Positions 42,412 to 51,354 of a DNA stretch of 64,000 bases are shown one piece after another. How positions within the stretch are numbered: the stretch's first letter is position 1; each line of letters starts with the position of its first letter. The notes beneath the pieces were generated by a model. The model was not told where the DNA came from. It made no database searches and worked only from the letters and a program-made list of their open reading frames with translations. Source of the DNA: JACRIM01 sp964605185 (GTDB taxonomy: Bacteria > Planctomycetota > Phycisphaerae > UBA1845 > UTPLA1); contig CAZSBF010000002.1 of assembly GCA_964605185.1 (NCBI GenBank), forward strand, positions 1 to 64,000. The letters are read 5' to 3'. Made by a program: the position numbers and the translations under genes.

Positions 42412-43392
42412 ATGAATGCCGGAATTCCAGAGCTGTCCGTGCGCATCGGTCGGTTGACCCTTCGTAACCCCGTGATGACGGCCTCCGGCACCTGCGGCTA
42501 TGGCGAGGAATACGCCCCGATTGCCGATCTATCGAAGCTCGGCGCCTTTACGACCAAGAGCATCACCCTCCACCCGCGCGACGGAAACCCGCCGGCCCGC
42601 ATTGTTGAGACGCACGGCGGCATGATCAACGCCATCGGCCTCGCCAACGTCGGCATCGACGAATTCCTCCAATCGAAGCTCCCTTACATTCGCACGATGG
42701 GTTGCCCCGTCTTTGCGAACGTGGCTGGCCACTCCATTGATGAGTATGTCCAGGTTTCCGGCCGCCTTGATGCCGCCGATGGACTCGCCGGCATCGAACT
42801 CAACGTCTCCTGCCCCAATGTCGCCGACGGGCTCATGTTTGGCACCGACCCGACGCTTCTGCGAGAACTCGTAACGCAGGTTCGAAAGGTCGTCACGCGC
42901 GGCGTAATGATTGTGAAGCTCTCGCCAAACGTTACCGACATCTCTGCCACGGCCCGCGCCGCGGTCGATGCCGGCGCCGATGCCCTCTCGCTCGTCAACA
43001 CTTTTCTCGGCATGGCCATCGACATTGAAACGTGGAAGCCGAAGATCGCCAACGAGTCCGGCGGCCTCTCCGGTCCCGCCATCAAGCCGATGGCGATTCA
43101 CCTCGTACGCAAAGTCTGGCGCGACGTGGCCCGCAGCGCCGGCATCCCCATCATCGGCATTGGCGGGATTCGCAACTGGCAGGACGCGGTGGAGTTCATC
43201 CTCGCCGGTGCGACCGCCGTCTCCGTCGGCACCGCACTCTACGTGGACCCGACCACGCCGCTGAAAATCGCCGACGGAATCGCCGAGTATTTGAAACGAC
43301 GGAAGCTCCCCCGCGTTTCCGACCTTGTCGGCCGCATGATTAGTGCCAAAGAAACACCCGCGCCTCAATCCGAAACGGGCATCGAGGGCTAG
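42412..43392 (+). CDS. pyrD: Dihydroorotate dehydrogenase, class 1B type
   Basis: This 326-aa flavoprotein oxidises dihydroorotate to orotate in pyrimidine synthesis. Blocks are RNPVMTASGTCGYGEEY, KSITLHPRDGNPPARI, the active-site base region ELNVSCPNV with Cys as expected for class 1, VKLSPNVTDI, SGGLSGPAIKPMA, GIGGIRNWQDAVEFILAGA and TALYVDP. Class 1B enzymes pair with PyrK; no pyrK is in the window. I chose the ATG at 42412 (GGAG 7 bases upstream) over a longer open frame that crosses the methyltransferase promoter region. Confidence 0.95.
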   Translation: MNAGIPELSVRIGRLTLRNPVMTASGTCGYGEEYAPIADLSKLGAFTTKSITLHPRDGNPPARIVETHGGMINAIGLANVGIDEFLQSKLPYIRTMGCPVFANVAGHSIDEYVQVSGRLDAADGLAGIELNVSCPNVADGLMFGTDPTLLRELVTQVRKVVTRGVMIVKLSPNVTDISATARAAVDAGADALSLVNTFLGMAIDIETWKPKIANESGGLSGPAIKPMAIHLVRKVWRDVARSAGIPIIGIGGIRNWQDAVEFILAGATAVSVGTALYVDPTTPLKIADGIAEYLKRRKLPRVSDLVGRMISAKETPAPQSETGIEG

Positions 43393-43414
43393 CCCAACGC
43401 AAGCGTGAAAAACG

Positions 43415-43539
43415 CTAGAGGCTATCCCATAACCGTCACCCCCGCGCAGGTGGGGGTCCAGCGTGCCTTGAATATGCTGGATTCCCGCCTTCGCGGGAAT
43501 GACGAAACAGCGCCACACCAATAGTGGGATAGCCTCTAG
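43415..43539. mobile_element. MITE-like element with 15-bp terminal inverted repeats
   Basis: A perfect 15-base inverted repeat (ctagaggctatccca at 43415-43429 and its complement at 43525-43539) bounds a 125-base segment. Inside, 43435-43503 carries two facing palindromic blocks, gtcacccccgcgcaggtggg and ctggattcccgccttcgcgg, of the kind seen again at 55847-55916. There is no open frame. It is best read as a miniature inverted-repeat element or a repeat cassette between pyrD and mnmA, close to the mnmA start. Confidence 0.65.
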
Positions 43540-43548
43540 AATACCCCT

Positions 43549-44670
43549 GTGATCACGCCCTCGGGAAAGACTCGCGTCCTCGTCGCCATGAGCGGCGGCG
43601 TCGATAGCAGCGTCACGGCATGCCTCCTGCGCGAGCAGGGGTACGACGTGGTCGGCGTATTCATGCGCCTCGGTGCTGAGCCGGTCGCAGCGACATGCGA
43701 TGCATCCACAATCTCGCTTCCCATTGCCGCCGATGTGCCCGACCGACATCGCGGTTGCTGTTCGGCGCTGGACGCCACCGACGCCCGCGTCGTCGCCGGC
43801 AAGCTCGGCATTCCGTTCTACGCGTTGAACTTCCAGGAAGACTTCGCCAAGCTCATTGACTATTTCGCGAATGAATATGCCGTCGCTCGAACGCCGAACC
43901 CCTGTGTGCGGTGCAACCAGTGGCTCAAGTTCGGCAAGCTGATTGCATACGCCGACGCCATCAACGCCGACCTCATCGCCACCGGCCACTACGCCCGCGT
44001 TGACATCGTCGAGGATCGTCCGCGCCTGCGTCGAGCCGTCGATGCCGACAAGGACCAGTCCTACGTCCTCTTCGGCATTGCCCCCGACGTGCTTCGTCGC
44101 ACGCTCTTTCCTCTCGGCGGCATGACCAAGCCCGAGGTTCGGGCCCACGCCCGCCGATTCGGAATCGCCGTGCACGACAAGCCCGACTCGCAGGACATCT
44201 GCTTCGTCCCCGATCGGCAGTATGCCCGCGTCGTGCAGAACCGCCGCCCCGATGCGTTCATTCCGGGCGAGATTCGCCACGTCGATGGCCGAGTCCTCGG
44301 AACGCATACCGGCATTCCCAATTTCACCGTCGGTCAGCGTCGCGGCCTCAACATCGCGGTCGGCAGTCCTGTCTATGTAACCGATCTCGACGCCGATTCC
44401 GGCACCGTCACTGTCGGCCCTCAGGAGTCGGTGTACGAATCAACAGTTCGTGCCACATCAATGCAGTGGCTTACCCCCCCGCCGGCCGAGCCGTTCCGCG
44501 CCAATGTGCGGATCCGCTACAACCACGACGCGGCCCCGGCGATGGTTCGCACAAATGGCGACGACACCGTCGAAGTCCTTTTCGACGATCCGCAGTGGGC
44601 CATCACACCGGGCCAGGCCATGGTGATCTACGATGAGGATGAAGTGCTGGGCGGCGGATGGATCGAGTGA
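43549..44670 (+). CDS. mnmA: tRNA-specific 2-thiouridylase
   Basis: This 373-aa enzyme thiolates U34 of tRNA-Lys, -Glu and -Gln. The PP-loop SGGVDSSV is at residues 15-22. The two catalytic cysteines are in PNPCVRCNQ and SQDICFVPD. GHYARV, KDQSYVLFG, TVGQRRGL and the C-terminal beta-barrel ending in GQAMVIYDEDEVLGGGWI complete it. Start is GTG with no ribosome binding site; TAGAAT lies 6 bases before it, so a leaderless transcript is possible. The right end of the MITE-like element overlaps this promoter-like sequence. Confidence 0.96.
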   Translation: MITPSGKTRVLVAMSGGVDSSVTACLLREQGYDVVGVFMRLGAEPVAATCDASTISLPIAADVPDRHRGCCSALDATDARVVAGKLGIPFYALNFQEDFAKLIDYFANEYAVARTPNPCVRCNQWLKFGKLIAYADAINADLIATGHYARVDIVEDRPRLRRAVDADKDQSYVLFGIAPDVLRRTLFPLGGMTKPEVRAHARRFGIAVHDKPDSQDICFVPDRQYARVVQNRRPDAFIPGEIRHVDGRVLGTHTGIPNFTVGQRRGLNIAVGSPVYVTDLDADSGTVTVGPQESVYESTVRATSMQWLTPPPAEPFRANVRIRYNHDAAPAMVRTNGDDTVEVLFDDPQWAITPGQAMVIYDEDEVLGGGWIE

Positions 44671-44687
44671 CGACCCTGCAGCTAGAT

Positions 44688-45218
44688 TCAGTGATTCACG
44701 TTATCCCGCGCCGCCAACTGTACGACGGCCGCCGCCGCCTCGTCCGAGCGCCACTCCACACGCAGACCCTTGTCATCGCGGAACAACACATTACGCCCTC
44801 GTGAAAATGCCAGAAAATGCGTCTCGCGGCACACGGCCAGCGGCAATGTCTCCCCCGGCTTCGGTTGGATCACCCAGTTTTCGACGACAAGGTCATAGTG
44901 GATCGGGTCAAACGTCGTGTTACTGTGGTCGGTCGTTAACCACTGTTGTTCCAGGATCGTCCGATTCTGATGTTCGATTTTGTTCTGAAAGGCGCTGACC
45001 GCGAGATCGTGAAACGACTTTGCGCACTCTCGTCGCCGAAGTTCCCCGCGCTGCCAGATCACCGTCCCCACGATGACGACACTGCCGAGCAGCAGCCAGG
45101 CCGTCCGCTGCCAGAAATTCACCCGCCGACGCAGCATTCGCGTTTCGTTGAGCAGGTCATCCATCGCCCCATCGTCCGCTGTTGAACGCGGGGCCGGTCG
45201 TACGTCATCAGACTTCAA
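44688..45218 (-). CDS. Hypothetical single-pass membrane protein
   Basis: This 176-aa protein has a basic cytoplasmic N-terminus with a short coiled coil (DDLLNETRMLRRRVNFWQR), one membrane helix (TAWLLLGSVVIVGTVIW) and an extracytoplasmic part of about 110 residues that includes DLVVENWVIQPKPGETLPLAV. I do not recognise a family. The start is TTG with AGGAG 7 bases upstream. It converges with mnmA, with 17 bases between the stops. Confidence 0.7.
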   Translation of the reverse strand: MKSDDVRPAPRSTADDGAMDDLLNETRMLRRRVNFWQRTAWLLLGSVVIVGTVIWQRGELRRRECAKSFHDLAVSAFQNKIEHQNRTILEQQWLTTDHSNTTFDPIHYDLVVENWVIQPKPGETLPLAVCRETHFLAFSRGRNVLFRDDKGLRVEWRSDEAAAAVVQLAARDNVNH

Positions 45219-45327
45219 TGATCACTCCTGAGGCCGATCGCCTCGCGCCTTCAGCATAACCGATCAATGCCGTTGAGACCCCCACGCCCCCTGCCTACAA
45301 TTCGCCCGCATAATCGGAGCATCCCCC

Positions 45328-46086
45328 ATGTCCACACAGCACCTCGATATTCTCTTCACCGCGCCCCATCCCGACGACCTTGAGATCGGCTGCGGCGGCA
45401 CCATCGCCAAACTCGTCAAACAGGGTCACAAGGTCGGCATGGTTCATATGACCAACGGCGAGCCTACCCCCCACGGCACCGTCGAAACGCGCCTCCGCGA
45501 AATGCGCGATGCAGCCGACGTCCTCGGCGCGGCGGTCTGCGAAATGGTCGGCCTGACCAATCGCGTCCTCATGGACGGCCCTGATGCCCGATTCGCCATC
45601 GCGTCCGTCGTAAGAAAGTACCGCCCCCGCGTCCTCGTCGGAATCGCCGGTCGAACGGTTGCCGCCTCACCGGATCATTACCAGTCCCAACTCATCACCG
45701 AGGCCGTCCGGTTCTATTCCCAGCTCACCAAATGGGATGACCGATTCAACGGCACCAAGCCGCACTCCGTCGATCACCTCGTCTATCGGGTCATTCCCCG
45801 CGCCGCCGAGACGCCGCATTTTCAGAGCCAATTCGTGGTGGATATCAGCGATACGATGGAACAAAAGCTCGCCGCCGTGGCCTGCTATAAATCGCAATTC
45901 CCCCCGGAGCGAATGGACCGGCTCAAGCACTACATGCGCAGCATCGCCGGCTTTGAAGGCGGATGGTGTGGATACGATTATGGCGAACTCTATGCCGTCC
46001 CCCGGCCGATTGGGGTCTCCGACATGATGCCGCTCTTTGGAAAGTGGCCCGTTCCGTCAATCATCGACCCGCCGAAGATCACATGA
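45328..46086 (+). CDS. PIG-L/BshB-type deacetylase
   Basis: This 252-aa zinc-dependent deacetylase of the LmbE/PIG-L family begins with the metal and catalytic motif FTAPHPDDLEIGCGGT. SPDHYQSQ supplies the third zinc ligand His, and VYRVIPRAAETPHFQSQFVVDIS and a C-terminal YKSQF follow. The arrangement resembles BshB1 (bacillithiol) deacetylases, but the usual RHPDH is replaced by ASPDH. The substrate could be another N-acetylglucosamine derivative. GGAG precedes the ATG. No other thiol-synthesis genes are nearby. Confidence 0.88.
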   Translation: MSTQHLDILFTAPHPDDLEIGCGGTIAKLVKQGHKVGMVHMTNGEPTPHGTVETRLREMRDAADVLGAAVCEMVGLTNRVLMDGPDARFAIASVVRKYRPRVLVGIAGRTVAASPDHYQSQLITEAVRFYSQLTKWDDRFNGTKPHSVDHLVYRVIPRAAETPHFQSQFVVDISDTMEQKLAAVACYKSQFPPERMDRLKHYMRSIAGFEGGWCGYDYGELYAVPRPIGVSDMMPLFGKWPVPSIIDPPKIT

Positions 46087-46119
46087 TCGGTGCATCGCAA
46101 TCGGCGAGTCAATGCGAGA

Positions 46120-46266
46120 TTAGCAAACCCGGTCTTTGACGTTGATCCGTCGCCCCTTTTTGCGCTTGCGGGCGATCAGCTTGCGACCGCCAACCGTGCT
46201 TATTCGAGCGCGAAACCCCTGCTTGCGCTTCCGCTTCCGATGGCTTAGCCGCTTTGGATAATGCAT
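46120..46266 (-). CDS. rpmH: 50S ribosomal protein L34
   Basis: This 48-aa basic protein reads MHYPKRLSHRKRKRKQGFRA and continues RISTVGGRKLIARKRKKGRR. The core GFRARxxTxGGRKxxxRxRxKGRR is the L34 signature. The N-terminal MHYP differs from the usual MKRTYQPS. It is encoded alone: rnpA, yidC and dnaA, its usual neighbours, are not nearby. A C-terminal extension INVKDRVC replaces the common RL.V ending. Confidence 0.92.
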   Translation of the reverse strand: MHYPKRLSHRKRKRKQGFRARISTVGGRKLIARKRKKGRRINVKDRVC

Positions 46267-46530
46267 GATGTAACCTCAGGCGAATAGGCGATTTATGAAA
46301 ATCTTTGTTCCGTGTGGGGCGGGATTCTAACACATCGCCCTTCTTACAGCAAGCAAGCGCGATGGGCTTATGGCTCACCCCCGTTTTTCAATCAAAAAAC
46401 GCGGATTCTCTGTTTGCAGCCCCGCGCCGGCCCTGCTAGACTGCCCCCCGGTTCACCGAGGCGCGGTCTGAACCGTTACGTTGATTTCCAGCCCGCCCTT
46501 CAGTGCCGGGCCACACAGGAGTACCCCACG

Positions 46531-46722
46531 ATGCTCGAATACGAGAACCTCAAGAAGATGGTCGAAGCCACCGCCGAGGATGTCGCCAAGGCCGAAGGCG
46601 GAAACAAGGCCGCCGGAACGCGCGTCCGAAAGGCCATGCAGGATATCAAGAACGCCGCCCAGGCCGTTCGCAAGAAGATCCTCGAGGTCCGATCGGCTGA
46701 AGGCGAAGAGGGTGCCGCCTGA
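46531..46722 (+). CDS. Histone H1-like protein, short form
   Basis: This 63-aa protein reads MLEYENLKKMVEATAEDVAK and then EGGNKAAGTRVRKAMQDIKN. This matches the N-terminal part of bacterial H1-like (Hc1) proteins, which bind DNA through a Lys/Ala-rich tail. That tail is absent here, so it is a minimal version common in planctomycetes as I recall. It may bind DNA weakly or work as a partner protein. The ATG has an AGGAG upstream. It is followed by fabZ. Confidence 0.82.
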   Translation: MLEYENLKKMVEATAEDVAKAEGGNKAAGTRVRKAMQDIKNAAQAVRKKILEVRSAEGEEGAA

Positions 46723-46835
46723 TCCTGTCCGACGGTTTGCCTCGCAACACCAAACGCCTTGAGCAGCTGACAGACCCGTCGAGGGATGGCCAACCGCGCT
46801 GACCGTTCTGCGCGCGCCAGGTCAAAGGAACTCAC

Positions 46836-47321
46836 ATGCCGCGTCCCCCGATACTCGATCCCGGAAGTCTGGACTGCTCCAAAGTCCTGCACACGCGCGA
46901 ACAGATCTACCAGGTCCTTCCCCAGCGCCACGAGTTTTCGCAGCTCGACGGCATCATTCATTATGACCCGGAAGCCGGCACCGCTGCGGGCTTCCGCGAT
47001 GTGAAGCCCGACGAATGGTGGTGTCGCGGCCACATGCCGGGGCAGCCGCTCTTTCCCGGCGTGCTCATGGTCGAAACCGGGGCGCACCTTGCTGCGTTCG
47101 TGCAACATCTGCTGTTGCCGATCGAAGGGACGTTTCTCGGCTTCGGCGGAATCGACGATGCCAAGTTTCGCGGCGCCGTGGTACCGCCCTGTCGAATCAT
47201 TCTTATCGGCAAAGTTGTTGAAGCCCGCCCGCGCCGTTTCATCTACGACATTCAATCGTTCGTGGATGGCACGATGGTCTTTGAAGGCCGCATCAGCGGT
47301 ATGCCGCTCAAGGCCAACTAA
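46836..47321 (+). CDS. FabZ-like 3-hydroxyacyl-ACP dehydratase
   Basis: This 161-aa hotdog-fold protein has the FabZ active-site block GHMPGQPLFPGVLMVETGAH, with catalytic His and Glu. The C-terminal half has FLGFGGIDDAKFRGAVVPPC. FabZ enzymes dehydrate 3-hydroxyacyl-ACP in fatty acid elongation. The sequence is more diverged than housekeeping FabZ, and it lies away from lpx and fab genes, so it may serve a special lipid. AAAGGA precedes the ATG. Confidence 0.85.
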   Translation: MPRPPILDPGSLDCSKVLHTREQIYQVLPQRHEFSQLDGIIHYDPEAGTAAGFRDVKPDEWWCRGHMPGQPLFPGVLMVETGAHLAAFVQHLLLPIEGTFLGFGGIDDAKFRGAVVPPCRIILIGKVVEARPRRFIYDIQSFVDGTMVFEGRISGMPLKAN

Positions 47322-47430
47322 GTCCACGAACAGCAGCGCCCTGCCACTCCTCTTTGCATCGCCCCCGCCGCAGCGGTAGAACCTGCAAAACGAGGCCCGC
47401 GCGCAAGGGCTTCCAACACGGAGCTTCGCC

Positions 47431-48495
47431 ATGCAACTGCGACGGATGGGAAACACCGGCCTCCACGTCTCCGAGCTTTGCCTCGGGGCCATGAACTTCG
47501 GAATGCCCGACTGGGGCGTCGACGAGAAGACCAGCATCGACGTCATCGCCGCGTTCCTCGATGCCGGCGGCAACTTCATCGACACCGCCGACGTCTATGC
47601 CAAGGGCGTCAGCGAGGAATACTGCGCCAAGGGAATCGCCGGCAGGCGCGACAAGGTCATCATCGCCACGAAGGGGCACTTCCCCGTCGTCCGCCGCTTC
47701 GGTGAACCGCCCGACCATGAGAACGCCCTCGGTTCCTCCCGCCGCCACCTGACCGCCGCGTTGGACGCCAGCCTCAAGCGCCTCAAGACCGACTACATCG
47801 ACCTCTACCAGGCCCACTGCTGGGACGCCGTCACGCCCATCGAAGAGACGCTCAGCACGCTCAATGACTTCGTCCGCACCGGCAAGGTCCGCTACGTCGG
47901 CCTCTCCAACTACGACGCATGGCACATCGCCGAAAGCCGGCAACTCTGCATCCGCCACGGATGGGAGCCTTTCGCCACAGCCCAGATGCAATACAGCCTT
48001 GTCCGGCGCGACATCGAGGCCAGCGTTATCCCCGTGTGCCGTCGTTATGGCATCGGCATCCTGCCATGGAGCCCACTCGGCGGCGGCGTCCTCACCGGCA
48101 AGTACAAGGCCGATGGCACCGGCCCCGGGGACTCGCGATTCGGCCCGACGCCCGACGCCGCCAATGCCTGGCGCAAGGACTTCGTGAACGACCGCAACAT
48201 CGGAATCGCCGAGACGGTTCGCAAGGCCGCGACGAAACTCGAAACGACGAGCACGGCGCTGTCCATTGCATGGGTGCTTTCGCGCCCGATGGTGACAAGC
48301 GTCATTGTCGGCCCGAAGACCGTTGCTCAACTCAAGGACAACCTCGCGGCCTGCGACCTGCAAATCCCCGACAACGAGATGGCCGCCCTCACAAGCATCA
48401 GCGAGCCGACGCCGACCTATCCCGCGTCCTTCATTGCCAAAAACAAGCGCAACACCGGCCAATACAACGACGAAGTCCGCCGGGGTGCGATGTGA
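47431..48495 (+). CDS. Aldo/keto reductase
   Basis: This 354-aa NADPH-dependent oxidoreductase has a TIM barrel. RRMGNTGLHVSELCLGAMNF and FIDTADVYAKG (catalytic Asp, Tyr) are at the start, followed by VIIATKGH (Lys) and DLYQAHCWD (His). The C-terminal cofactor region VTSVIVGPKTVAQLKDNLAA and GVLTGKY fit the YajO/YhdN subgroup. The substrate is unknown. GGAG precedes the ATG. Its TGA overlaps the GTG of the zinc-ribbon gene (48492-48495). Confidence 0.92.
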   Translation: MQLRRMGNTGLHVSELCLGAMNFGMPDWGVDEKTSIDVIAAFLDAGGNFIDTADVYAKGVSEEYCAKGIAGRRDKVIIATKGHFPVVRRFGEPPDHENALGSSRRHLTAALDASLKRLKTDYIDLYQAHCWDAVTPIEETLSTLNDFVRTGKVRYVGLSNYDAWHIAESRQLCIRHGWEPFATAQMQYSLVRRDIEASVIPVCRRYGIGILPWSPLGGGVLTGKYKADGTGPGDSRFGPTPDAANAWRKDFVNDRNIGIAETVRKAATKLETTSTALSIAWVLSRPMVTSVIVGPKTVAQLKDNLAACDLQIPDNEMAALTSISEPTPTYPASFIAKNKRNTGQYNDEVRRGAM

Positions 48496-48701
48496 ACGAC
48501 GCGCCGACCACGATATCGAATCGAGGGGACGCAATCGTGCAACCTCGACACGCGACCACGCATTGCCCGCGCTGCGGCAGCGTCGGCCTTGATGCCCGCC
48601 ATTGCAAACTGCTCTGCCCCCAATGCGGCTACGTTGAAAGTTGCGAAGACTTGTTCAAGTTCGACACATCCACCGCCACTCACCCTTCCGCCATCGCGTA
48701 G
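48492..48701 (+). CDS. Small zinc-ribbon protein
   Basis: This 69-aa protein has CPRCGSVGLDARHCKLLCPQCGYVESCEDLF. Two CxxC pairs with an extra Cys fit a zinc ribbon of the type found in many small planctomycete proteins. The GTG start overlaps the aldo/keto reductase stop (ATGTGA), so it is probably translationally coupled. Its last 22 bases overlap the end of the convergent DUF1697 gene. Confidence 0.72.
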   Translation: MNDAPTTISNRGDAIVQPRHATTHCPRCGSVGLDARHCKLLCPQCGYVESCEDLFKFDTSTATHPSAIA

Positions 48702-49216
48702 AGTCGATTCACCGTGTTCCAGTTCCGTGTCGTCCCCCGAAGCGACAAGGTCTTCTCGATCCGGGCGTTGGTCAGCTTGGTCTCGGCAAATCCGCTGGGG
48801 CAGTGCAGATACAGGTCCATCTCGGCCACGTGAACCTCATCGGCTCCGGCGGGAATCGCGGATATCGCCGCAGCGGCGTCCCTCGGCGCAGGGCCGCTCA
48901 GGAACGTGACGGCGAGGCGGGCCGTATCCACCCCCTTTTTCTTGAGGAACGGATTCTTCGCAATAATCGTTTTCAGCTGCGCCGGCGTTCGCACCATCAC
49001 ATCCACCGGCAAGCGCGTCTTGCCCGCCAGCGACTTCATCAGCGCGGCCGCACACGTCGATGCGGACTTGCTTGATTCGAACACCACGTTTCCGCTCTGG
49101 ACATAGGTCCGCACATTCTCGAACCCCAGTTTGGTGCAAACGTCGCGCAGCGCCTCCATCTTCAGGATGTTCCCGCCCACATTCACGGCGCGCAGCAGTG
49201 CGATATACGTTGCCAT
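48680..49216 (-). CDS. DUF1697 family protein
   Basis: This 178-aa protein matches DUF1697: YIALLRAVNVGGNILKMEALRDV at the N-terminus, RTYVQSGNVVF and the C-terminal TTRNWNTVNRLYAM. The family is common and biochemically uncharacterised. The ATG is next to the N-terminal signature. It is followed downstream by the convergent zinc-ribbon gene with a short overlap. A DUF4440-like lipoprotein gene lies 6 bases upstream on the same strand. Confidence 0.9.
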   Translation of the reverse strand: MATYIALLRAVNVGGNILKMEALRDVCTKLGFENVRTYVQSGNVVFESSKSASTCAAALMKSLAGKTRLPVDVMVRTPAQLKTIIAKNPFLKKKGVDTARLAVTFLSGPAPRDAAAAISAIPAGADEVHVAEMDLYLHCPSGFAETKLTNARIEKTLSLRGTTRNWNTVNRLYAMAEG

Positions 49217-49222
49217 CGTGCG

Positions 49223-49663
49223 TTAATCCCCCACCGTGTGATCTTTCACGACGACCCATGCCCCGTCGATCCGCCGCATGTGCAGGAAGAACCTGCCGGT
49301 GTACAGCCCGTCCGGCGTTTGATGGCGATAGTGGCCCGATACTTCGGCCTCGTCCGGCTTGCGAAGCGACACGCTCACGTCGCGGAACTCCAGCGAGCCC
49401 ATCTTTTCGCCGGTCGGATACTTCGTGCGATAGCGATCGAGCGTGGCCTGCCAGCCCTTGGTGACCTTGCCCGGCGTGCTGAACTCCATGGCCTCGCTCT
49501 TCCAATAGCCCGCCATGAAGCCGGCGATGTCGCCCTTGTTCCACGCGGCGACTTGCTTGTCGAGGACGCTGCGAATCTCCGGATGATCGAGCGGCGCAGC
49601 GCAGCCGCAGAGGGTTGCCAGAACAAAGAACACAACGACGGCTGTGAGTTTCCCGGGGTGCAT
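49223..49663 (-). CDS. DUF4440/SnoaL-like predicted lipoprotein
   Basis: This 146-aa protein has a lipoprotein signal (KLTAVVVFFVLATLCGCAAP) and an NTF2-like domain: IRSVLDKQVAAWNKGDIAGF, WATLD-type WQATLDRYRTKYP, and a C-terminal RIDGAWVVVKDHT. Domains of this class bind small ligands or catalyse varied reactions, and function cannot be predicted. The ATG lies at the signal peptide; the frame is open far upstream but crosses the opposite gene fsa. The stop is 7 bases from the DUF1697 start, so the two are probably one transcript. Confidence 0.82.
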   Translation of the reverse strand: MHPGKLTAVVVFFVLATLCGCAAPLDHPEIRSVLDKQVAAWNKGDIAGFMAGYWKSEAMEFSTPGKVTKGWQATLDRYRTKYPTGEKMGSLEFRDVSVSLRKPDEAEVSGHYRHQTPDGLYTGRFFLHMRRIDGAWVVVKDHTVGD

Positions 49664-49882
49664 TGAATCACTGTACCGAAACACCGCCGCCCGGCCAATC
49701 CACGCGGGCCATTTGGAACTGGTAGCGTTTGAGTGGGGCAGGCGTCCCTGCCTGCCATCGCGCGACAGTGACAAGTATTCCTTCGCAAACACGACCCGTA
49801 CCGGCCATTTCAGGTTCCGCGCATGTCCCCGTAGAATGCCCCGGTCACGAACCGGACCAACCCCATCCACGGAGCAACCGTT

Positions 49883-50527
49883 ATGAAGTTCTTCCTCGAT
49901 ACCGCCAACCTCGATGAGATCAAGGCCGGCGCGGCCCTCGGCATCGTCGATGGCATCACCACGAATCCCAGCCTCGTCGCGAAGGAGGGCAAGGACTTCA
50001 AGACGCTCGTCGCCCAGATCTGCGAGATCATCCCCGGCCCGGTGTCGGCCGAGGTGGTGTCGACGACGTGCGACGAAATGATGAAAGAAGCACGAACGCT
50101 CGCCAAGATCGCCCCGAACATCATCGTGAAGCTGCCGACCATCCCCGAAGGCGTGAAGGCCCTGAAGATTTGCAGCGCTGAGGGAATCAAGACGAACCTG
50201 ACGCTCATCTTCCAGCCGTTGCAGGCGCTGATCGTGGCAAAGTCGGGGGCATCGTTCTGCTCGCCCTTCCTCGGCCGGCTGGATGACATCGGCCAGGACG
50301 GCATGGCGCTCATCCACGACATTCGCCATATCTACGACAACTACGGCTTCAAGACGGAAATCCTCGCGGCAAGCCTTCGCCACCCCATGCACGTCGTCGA
50401 GGCGGCCAAGGCCGGTGCCGACGTCGGCACGATGCCCTACAGCGTGTTCAAGATGCTGCTGAATCATCCGCTGACGGATATTGGGCTGGCGAAGTTTCTT
50501 GCTGATTGGAAGAAGTTGCAGGGGTGA
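49883..50527 (+). CDS. fsa: Fructose-6-phosphate aldolase/transaldolase, short type
   Basis: This 214-aa enzyme belongs to the small transaldolase family (TalC/FSA). MKFFLDTANLDEIK at the N-terminus, DGITTNPSLVAKEG, the Schiff-base lysine in NIIVKLPTIPEGV, NLTLIFQPLQALIVAKSGA and the C-terminal DVGTMPYSVFKMLLNHPLTD are all present. It cleaves or forms fructose-6-phosphate, or acts as transaldolase in pentose metabolism. The two activities cannot be separated by sequence alone. GGAG precedes the ATG. Confidence 0.94.
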   Translation: MKFFLDTANLDEIKAGAALGIVDGITTNPSLVAKEGKDFKTLVAQICEIIPGPVSAEVVSTTCDEMMKEARTLAKIAPNIIVKLPTIPEGVKALKICSAEGIKTNLTLIFQPLQALIVAKSGASFCSPFLGRLDDIGQDGMALIHDIRHIYDNYGFKTEILAASLRHPMHVVEAAKAGADVGTMPYSVFKMLLNHPLTDIGLAKFLADWKKLQG

Positions 50528-50752
50528 TGCGGGCGGCGGTTTGCGCGAAAAAAACTACCCCCCACAAAAAAGCGCGAAAAACCGTTTTACCGCGCACAAA
50601 AGCGCACAAACCGTTTGCGCCGTTTTTGCATCGGGCTGAGACTGAGTGAGGGGAAAGGATTCCCCGACGGTTGGGTGCGAGAAAGGATTGTCTCCAAGGC
50701 GACTCTACGACTCGCACCAGCGGTGAGCGACCGCGAACGGCTTCGGCCCCTC

Positions 50753-50958
50753 CAAAAAAAAGGTACCCGCAAATAGCCGAAAATCGCGGTTCTTGGCCGC
50801 AAGAGGCCGCAATTTGTTGCGGGCGAGTGAAACCGCAGATTGATGCAGATGAATCTGCTGCAGCGCGACCAATGGAATGTACTGATTGGAACATGGGCGC
50901 ACCTGTTGGTTGCTCGTTCTTTTCCCAACGACACCTATCAATCTTGCTCGCTGTTTCA
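50753..50958 (-). repeat. Dispersed repeat, copy 2
   Basis: Read on the minus strand from 50958, the 29-base core (tgaaacagcgagcaagattg then ataggtgtc) is followed by sequence with caacaaattgcggc, cttgcggc, tcggctatttgcgggt and a T-run. This is the same order of blocks as copy 1 at 357-550. Between the blocks the copies have diverged and differ slightly in length. Confidence 0.5.
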
Positions 50959-51354
50959 TCGCCACGTTTGTTACTTACGTGAAAACGCGGGTTGGGGGTT
51001 TGTAACAAATTCAAGAAGTCCTGAGTTCCGCCCAGGCGGATGTTCCACTTGAGTCCTGAGTCTTGAGAGGCGGCCGGTTGGTTTTTCCGGTGGTCGAATT
51101 GGCGCTAGCGCCGGTGGGGTGTGGGATTTTCCCAACTAAAAAACGACCTGGGATTAGGTGGGATTAGCTGGGATTTCGCCGGGCGAGGTGGGACGAGTAC
51201 CGCAAACGTCGAAACGCCAAAACGTCGAAATGGGGATCGTGGGTGTCATGGGTTGGGTTCCTTTTCTGACAGTGCGCTAACAGGTCGCGGTCTCGCCACG
51301 GCGAGTCTTCGATGCGAAGGGGTCGGTTCGCGCGCGGACGAAGTTCTCCCGCAT

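Noticed and set aside
42529..44307. A 592-codon open frame on the minus strand
   Set aside because: It is antisense to pyrD and mnmA, whose active-site motifs are clear. It also crosses the MITE-like element.
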